Shown here in pieces: positions 20,150 through 22,244 of a stretch of 22,244 nucleotides of DNA (position 1 is its first letter; every line of letters begins with the position of its first letter). Source of the DNA: a virus; the IMG/VR virus record IMGVR_UViG_3300043466_000438, positions 1 to 22,244 of that record; one strand, written 5' to 3'. The notes below the pieces were generated by a model. It saw only the letters and a list, made by a program, of their open reading frames with translations, was not told where the DNA came from and did no database searches. The translations under genes were made by a program, and so were the position numbers.

Positions 20150-20419
20150 ATGGAACGCCGCGAATATAACGGTTGGACTAACTACGAAACTTGGCTCGTC
20201 AACATGTGGTATGGCGATTATCTTCAGGATATCGTTAATGAGGGCGAGACTCTTGATGCCGATCAGATTGAAGCTATTGTGGTTTCTATGATGTCCGATT
20301 ATGATCAGCTTCCCGAAAATGGTTTCGTGGCTGATATCATGAATGCCGCGCTCCGTCAGGTTGACTGGGAAGACCTTGCTTCTCACTATGAACTGGAAGA
20401 GGAATCGGAAGATGCTTAA
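20150..20419 (+). CDS. YNGWxNYETW-type phage protein
   Basis: This 89-residue acidic protein begins MERREYNGWTNYETWLVNMW. The N-G-W-x-N-Y-E-T-W signature defines a small family found in many phages and plasmids and has no known function. The ATG at 20150 is one base after the previous stop; GGAG at 20135-20138 serves as a distant ribosome site. A longer in-frame start at 20087 would overlap the mini-HTH gene and is less likely. The C-terminus is strongly acidic (ELEEESEDA). Confidence 0.75.
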   Translation: MERREYNGWTNYETWLVNMWYGDYLQDIVNEGETLDADQIEAIVVSMMSDYDQLPENGFVADIMNAALRQVDWEDLASHYELEEESEDA

Positions 20420-20621
20420 GACCGAATATAGCCAGCGACACGGCGGCCCGTATGATCGTGGTGGCGCGGACTCTTACTACCGTCGCAACTTTGATCCGCA
20501 CTATTTCGTTGGTGCGACATACTCAACTCCTCGCCGTGATTGTGAGCCGGACTCTTATGAGTGGGAAGCCTATGCAGCAGGATATAGTGACAATGAAGCG
20601 TCCGGCAACTTCAAATATTAG
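20412..20621 (+). CDS. Small conserved phage protein (RGGADSYY type)
   Basis: This 69-residue protein starts at the ATG overlapping the end of the previous gene. The motif YDRGGADSYYRRNFDPHY, followed by a later EWEAYAAGYSDNEASGNFK, is a conserved pair seen in small proteins of many phages, often beside the NYETW protein. The function is unknown. The overlapping arrangement argues for coupling. Confidence 0.7.
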   Translation: MLKTEYSQRHGGPYDRGGADSYYRRNFDPHYFVGATYSTPRRDCEPDSYEWEAYAAGYSDNEASGNFKY

Positions 20622-20628
20622 GAATCAT

Positions 20629-20727
20629 GTGGCGAAAGCCTTGTGGACACCAAAGTTCCGTCCGCAAGTGACGAAGAACCCTAAGGCCTATACTCGGAAA
20701 GTAAAGCACAAGGTGAAGTATGCGTAA
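20629..20727 (+). CDS. Micro-protein with KFRPQV motif (GTG start)
   Basis: This 32-residue very basic frame starts at GTG 20629, preceded by TAGGA. It reads ALWTPKFRPQVTKNPKAYTR and continues with Lys residues. The T-P-K-(Y/F)-R-x-x-V opening recurs in tiny basic phage proteins. It overlaps the next gene by eight bases. No function is known. Confidence 0.5.
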   Translation: MAKALWTPKFRPQVTKNPKAYTRKVKHKVKYA

Positions 20728-20902
20728 GCCCTATATTACCTATAATGAAATTCCTCAGTTGATGCGCGAATATCTCTTGACCGTGGCCGAGAAGCGCGAT
20801 ATCATGGAGATACCGATTGAAGATATCAATTCCTATCTGGAAGGTCTTCATACATATTACAGCACACAAAAGGAAGAGTATTCGGAAGGTTGGATTGAGT
20901 GA
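20720..20902 (+). CDS. Small acidic phage protein, unknown role
   Basis: This 60-residue protein (MRKPYITYNEIPQLMREYLL...) has AAGGTG just upstream. It is mostly helical with an acidic tail and no family that I recognise. Its stop overlaps the next ATG (TGATG). It is part of the uninterrupted early cluster. Confidence 0.55.
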   Translation: MRKPYITYNEIPQLMREYLLTVAEKRDIMEIPIEDINSYLEGLHTYYSTQKEEYSEGWIE

Positions 20903-21060
20903 TGGTTTCATATTTTTGGGAGTTACAGCCAAATGCTGTTGACATGGAATGGGTTACCATATATACTCCCTACTATAGACACTTTTTGTTCTACGGAAGT
21001 AACGAAGGTGTTATGTTCGTTCCCGGTTCTTATCAGGAGATGATGGAAGATTATGGTTAA
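20902..21060 (+). CDS. Small protein, unknown role
   Basis: This 52-residue frame starts MVSYFWELQPNAVDMEW and is rich in Tyr, Phe and Met. It overlaps both neighbours (TGATG upstream; eight bases downstream) and fills the space exactly, which is the main evidence for it. No domain is recognised. Confidence 0.5.
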   Translation: MVSYFWELQPNAVDMEWVTIYTPYYRHFLFYGSNEGVMFVPGSYQEMMEDYG

Positions 21061-21226
21061 GTTGAAGGAAAAGATTGTTCTCAAGACCCGCAATAGTTCT
21101 TTTGTGGTATCTACTCTTGAAAATCGTATTGAGCCTGCTGTTGGTAAGGTTCTTTCGGCTGATGACGTTTCAAATCTTTTGCTTGAAGCAAAGGTTCATG
21201 GTGCCCTCACTGTAAAGGTTTATTAA
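21053..21226 (+). CDS. Small protein, unknown role
   Basis: This 57-residue frame (MVKLKEKIVLKTRNSSFVVS...) is preceded by GGAAGA and linked to the next gene by a TAATG overlap. Predicted secondary structure alternates strand and helix, ending in a beta strand (GALTVKVY). No recognised family. Confidence 0.5.
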   Translation: MVKLKEKIVLKTRNSSFVVSTLENRIEPAVGKVLSADDVSNLLLEAKVHGALTVKVY

Positions 21227-21588
21227 TGGCACTGCTATATACTAAGACTTCCTCAGGCCGCAAGAAGCCGTCTAAGAAGACCTTGCGTCTCCGTGAAGAG
21301 CGTAAAGCATACTTTGCTGGCATTCTTAAGGATCGGCCGCGAAAGGAACGTATGCTGAATATTCCTGAGCGCCCTGTGAGTAATCTGCCGCCGCTTTCTA
21401 ACTCGGTTGGCAATGGCTTCAAGCGTTCGGTTGAGGACTACAAGTGGAAGCGCGACCGTGAGGAATCTGCTGCTACTGTTAAGGCTATTGAAGAGAAGAA
21501 GAAGCGCCTGGCGCCTATCGCAAACAAGACCGGCTACCAGTATATTACTGATGGTGCCGATGTTGAAACTCTTGGAAGGAAAACGTGA
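21226..21588 (+). CDS. Basic conserved phage protein, unknown role
   Basis: This 120-residue protein is Lys/Arg-rich through most of its length. The segment VEDYKWKRDREES, the helical ATVKAIEEKKKRLAP and the ending ANKTGYQYITDGADVETLG match a family of small basic proteins in the early clusters of large phages. No catalytic motif is visible; nucleic-acid binding is possible from the charge. It overlaps neighbours on both sides. Confidence 0.65.
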   Translation: MALLYTKTSSGRKKPSKKTLRLREERKAYFAGILKDRPRKERMLNIPERPVSNLPPLSNSVGNGFKRSVEDYKWKRDREESAATVKAIEEKKKRLAPIANKTGYQYITDGADVETLGRKT

Positions 21589-21947
21589 TGGAAGTTTATG
21601 ATGGACAGTTTGGATCTTGGGCTGACGTTCAACGTGAGTTTGATATAGACTTGCCTGAGCCTGATGATGTAATATATGCCGAGTACGATACTCCGTATTA
21701 CGAAGGTTACGCCAATGTGATCTATCGCAACGGTGATCGCTATTACTGGGCGTATGGTTCCCACTGCTCTTGCTACGGGCTTGAGAATCAGTGGAATCCT
21801 GAAGAGTATGATGCGCGTCAACTCGTTGAGGTACTTCGTCGTGGTAACCACTGGCGCTTAAATGAAAGCGGCCGTGAAGTACAAAACTACATAATGGATG
21901 CCGTGCTGGCTTATCCTGGCAACGGTCAGTTTGGAGGACATGCGTGA
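21588..21947 (+). CDS. Conserved phage protein (GSHCSCYGLE type)
   Basis: This 119-residue acidic protein starts at ATG 21588 (an in-frame GTG is one codon upstream). It contains VIYAEYDTPYYEGYANVIY and GSHCSCYGLENQW, a recognisable conserved core of a small phage and bacterial family without assigned function; the paired Cys may bind metal or be redox active. It overlaps the next gene by a TGATG. Confidence 0.7.
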   Translation: MEVYDGQFGSWADVQREFDIDLPEPDDVIYAEYDTPYYEGYANVIYRNGDRYYWAYGSHCSCYGLENQWNPEEYDARQLVEVLRRGNHWRLNESGREVQNYIMDAVLAYPGNGQFGGHA

Positions 21948-22090
21948 TGAAAAAGTATACTGTTAGTTATAACATCGGTAATCACTGGTATCAATCTGAG
22001 GTCTTTACAACCAGTTCAAGTTCTGCTATTCTATGGGCAGAGACAATTGGCGGATCTAATCCGATGGTCGTGAAGGAAGAGGAAGTATAG
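21947..22090 (+). CDS. Small protein, unknown role
   Basis: This 47-residue frame (MKKYTVSYNIGNHWYQSEVF...) is preceded by GGAGGA (21933-21938) and coupled on both sides. The pattern of a beta hairpin followed by a Ser-rich helix start (SSSSAILWAE) resembles small early phage proteins, but no family is recognised. Confidence 0.5.
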   Translation: MKKYTVSYNIGNHWYQSEVFTTSSSSAILWAETIGGSNPMVVKEEEV

Positions 22091-22244
22091 TGAAATTCGG
22101 TATCTTTTCAGACCTACATCTAGAGTTTGCTCCGTATGAACTTACGGTCGATCCTGATGTGTTTTATCTTAATGCTGGCGACACGCATCCTGATGTTCAA
22201 CTTCGGGATGCTTTTCATTTTCAGTTTAAGAGTAAAGTCTTTTT
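22090..22244 (+). CDS. Calcineurin-like metallophosphoesterase, N-terminal part (cut by window edge)
   Basis: The frame starts at GTG 22090, which overlaps the preceding stop, and GAGG (22080-22083) stands upstream. The sequence VKFGIFSDLHLEF gives the D-x-H metal motif and YLNAGDTHPD gives a G-D motif with the expected spacing for a metallophosphoesterase. Only about 51 residues are in the window, so whether the full enzyme is a nucleotide phosphoesterase or something else cannot be decided. Confidence 0.8.
   Translation, partial: MKFGIFSDLHLEFAPYELTVDPDVFYLNAGDTHPDVQLRDAFHFQFKSKVF

Noticed and set aside
1-22244. Insertion sequences, integrase attachment sites or a prophage boundary
   Set aside because: No transposase, terminal inverted repeats, integrase or tRNA-end duplication was seen; the window reads as continuous lytic-phage sequence.

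Overview
The window looks like part of the genome of a large T4-superfamily tailed phage (contractile-tail myovirus type). The reasons are: a T4 gp61-type primase; several sequences resembling the T4 late promoter (TATAAATA); a run of virion-associated genes of the kind shared by marine T4-like phages; and long same-strand blocks whose genes overlap by ATGA or TAATG. Genes for flavin-dependent thymidylate synthase (ThyX) and a monomeric, B12-dependent class II ribonucleotide reductase suggest, without proving, an alphaproteobacterial host, because such hosts and their T4-like phages often use this pair. The lineage call is inference.

Layout. 1-608 (minus) is the N-terminal part of a GlcNAc-type glycosyltransferase running off the left edge; everything else is on the plus strand. 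663-11403 is a late, virion-associated block: a small zinc protein, a possible nuclease-like protein, a ligase-like nucleotidyltransferase, a HAD phosphatase, a 968-residue multidomain protein (nucleotidyltransferase, HExxH metallopeptidase and P-loop kinase domains plus basic tails), a 640-residue Ala/Lys/Pro-rich protein, a virion structural protein and several conserved proteins of unknown role. 11400-13282 is a lysis-type cassette: M15 peptidase, two holin-like membrane proteins and a tail-anchored coiled-coil protein. 13341-18146 is DNA metabolism: primase, an unknown protein, a PGDYG-type protein, ThyX and class II RNR. 18157-19460 holds small zinc-ribbon proteins, a GIY-YIG-type protein and a small unknown. 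A strong terminator (19506-19545) and a duplicated 46-bp promoter-like element (19551, 19677) then open a cluster of tiny, tightly overlapping, probably early genes (19733-22088), ending in a truncated calcineurin-like phosphoesterase.

Two candidate systems stand out. First, several late proteins start with a decapeptide resembling the capsid-targeting sequence of T4 internal head proteins (T4: MKTYQEFIAE; here MINYQDYLTE and MKRFTEYLNE, each with L/I-x-E at residues 8-10). The 968-residue protein carries L/I-x-E tripeptides at its domain boundaries. This suggests that ligase, phosphatase, nucleotidyltransferase and kinase activities are packaged in the head, processed by the prohead protease and injected with the DNA. 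Second, at three genes (3567, 13341, 18800) a hairpin buries the Shine-Dalgarno in its right arm, while a promoter-like sequence lies so close upstream that transcripts from it would start inside the hairpin. This is the geometry T4 uses to keep read-through RNA silent and allow translation only from the local promoter.
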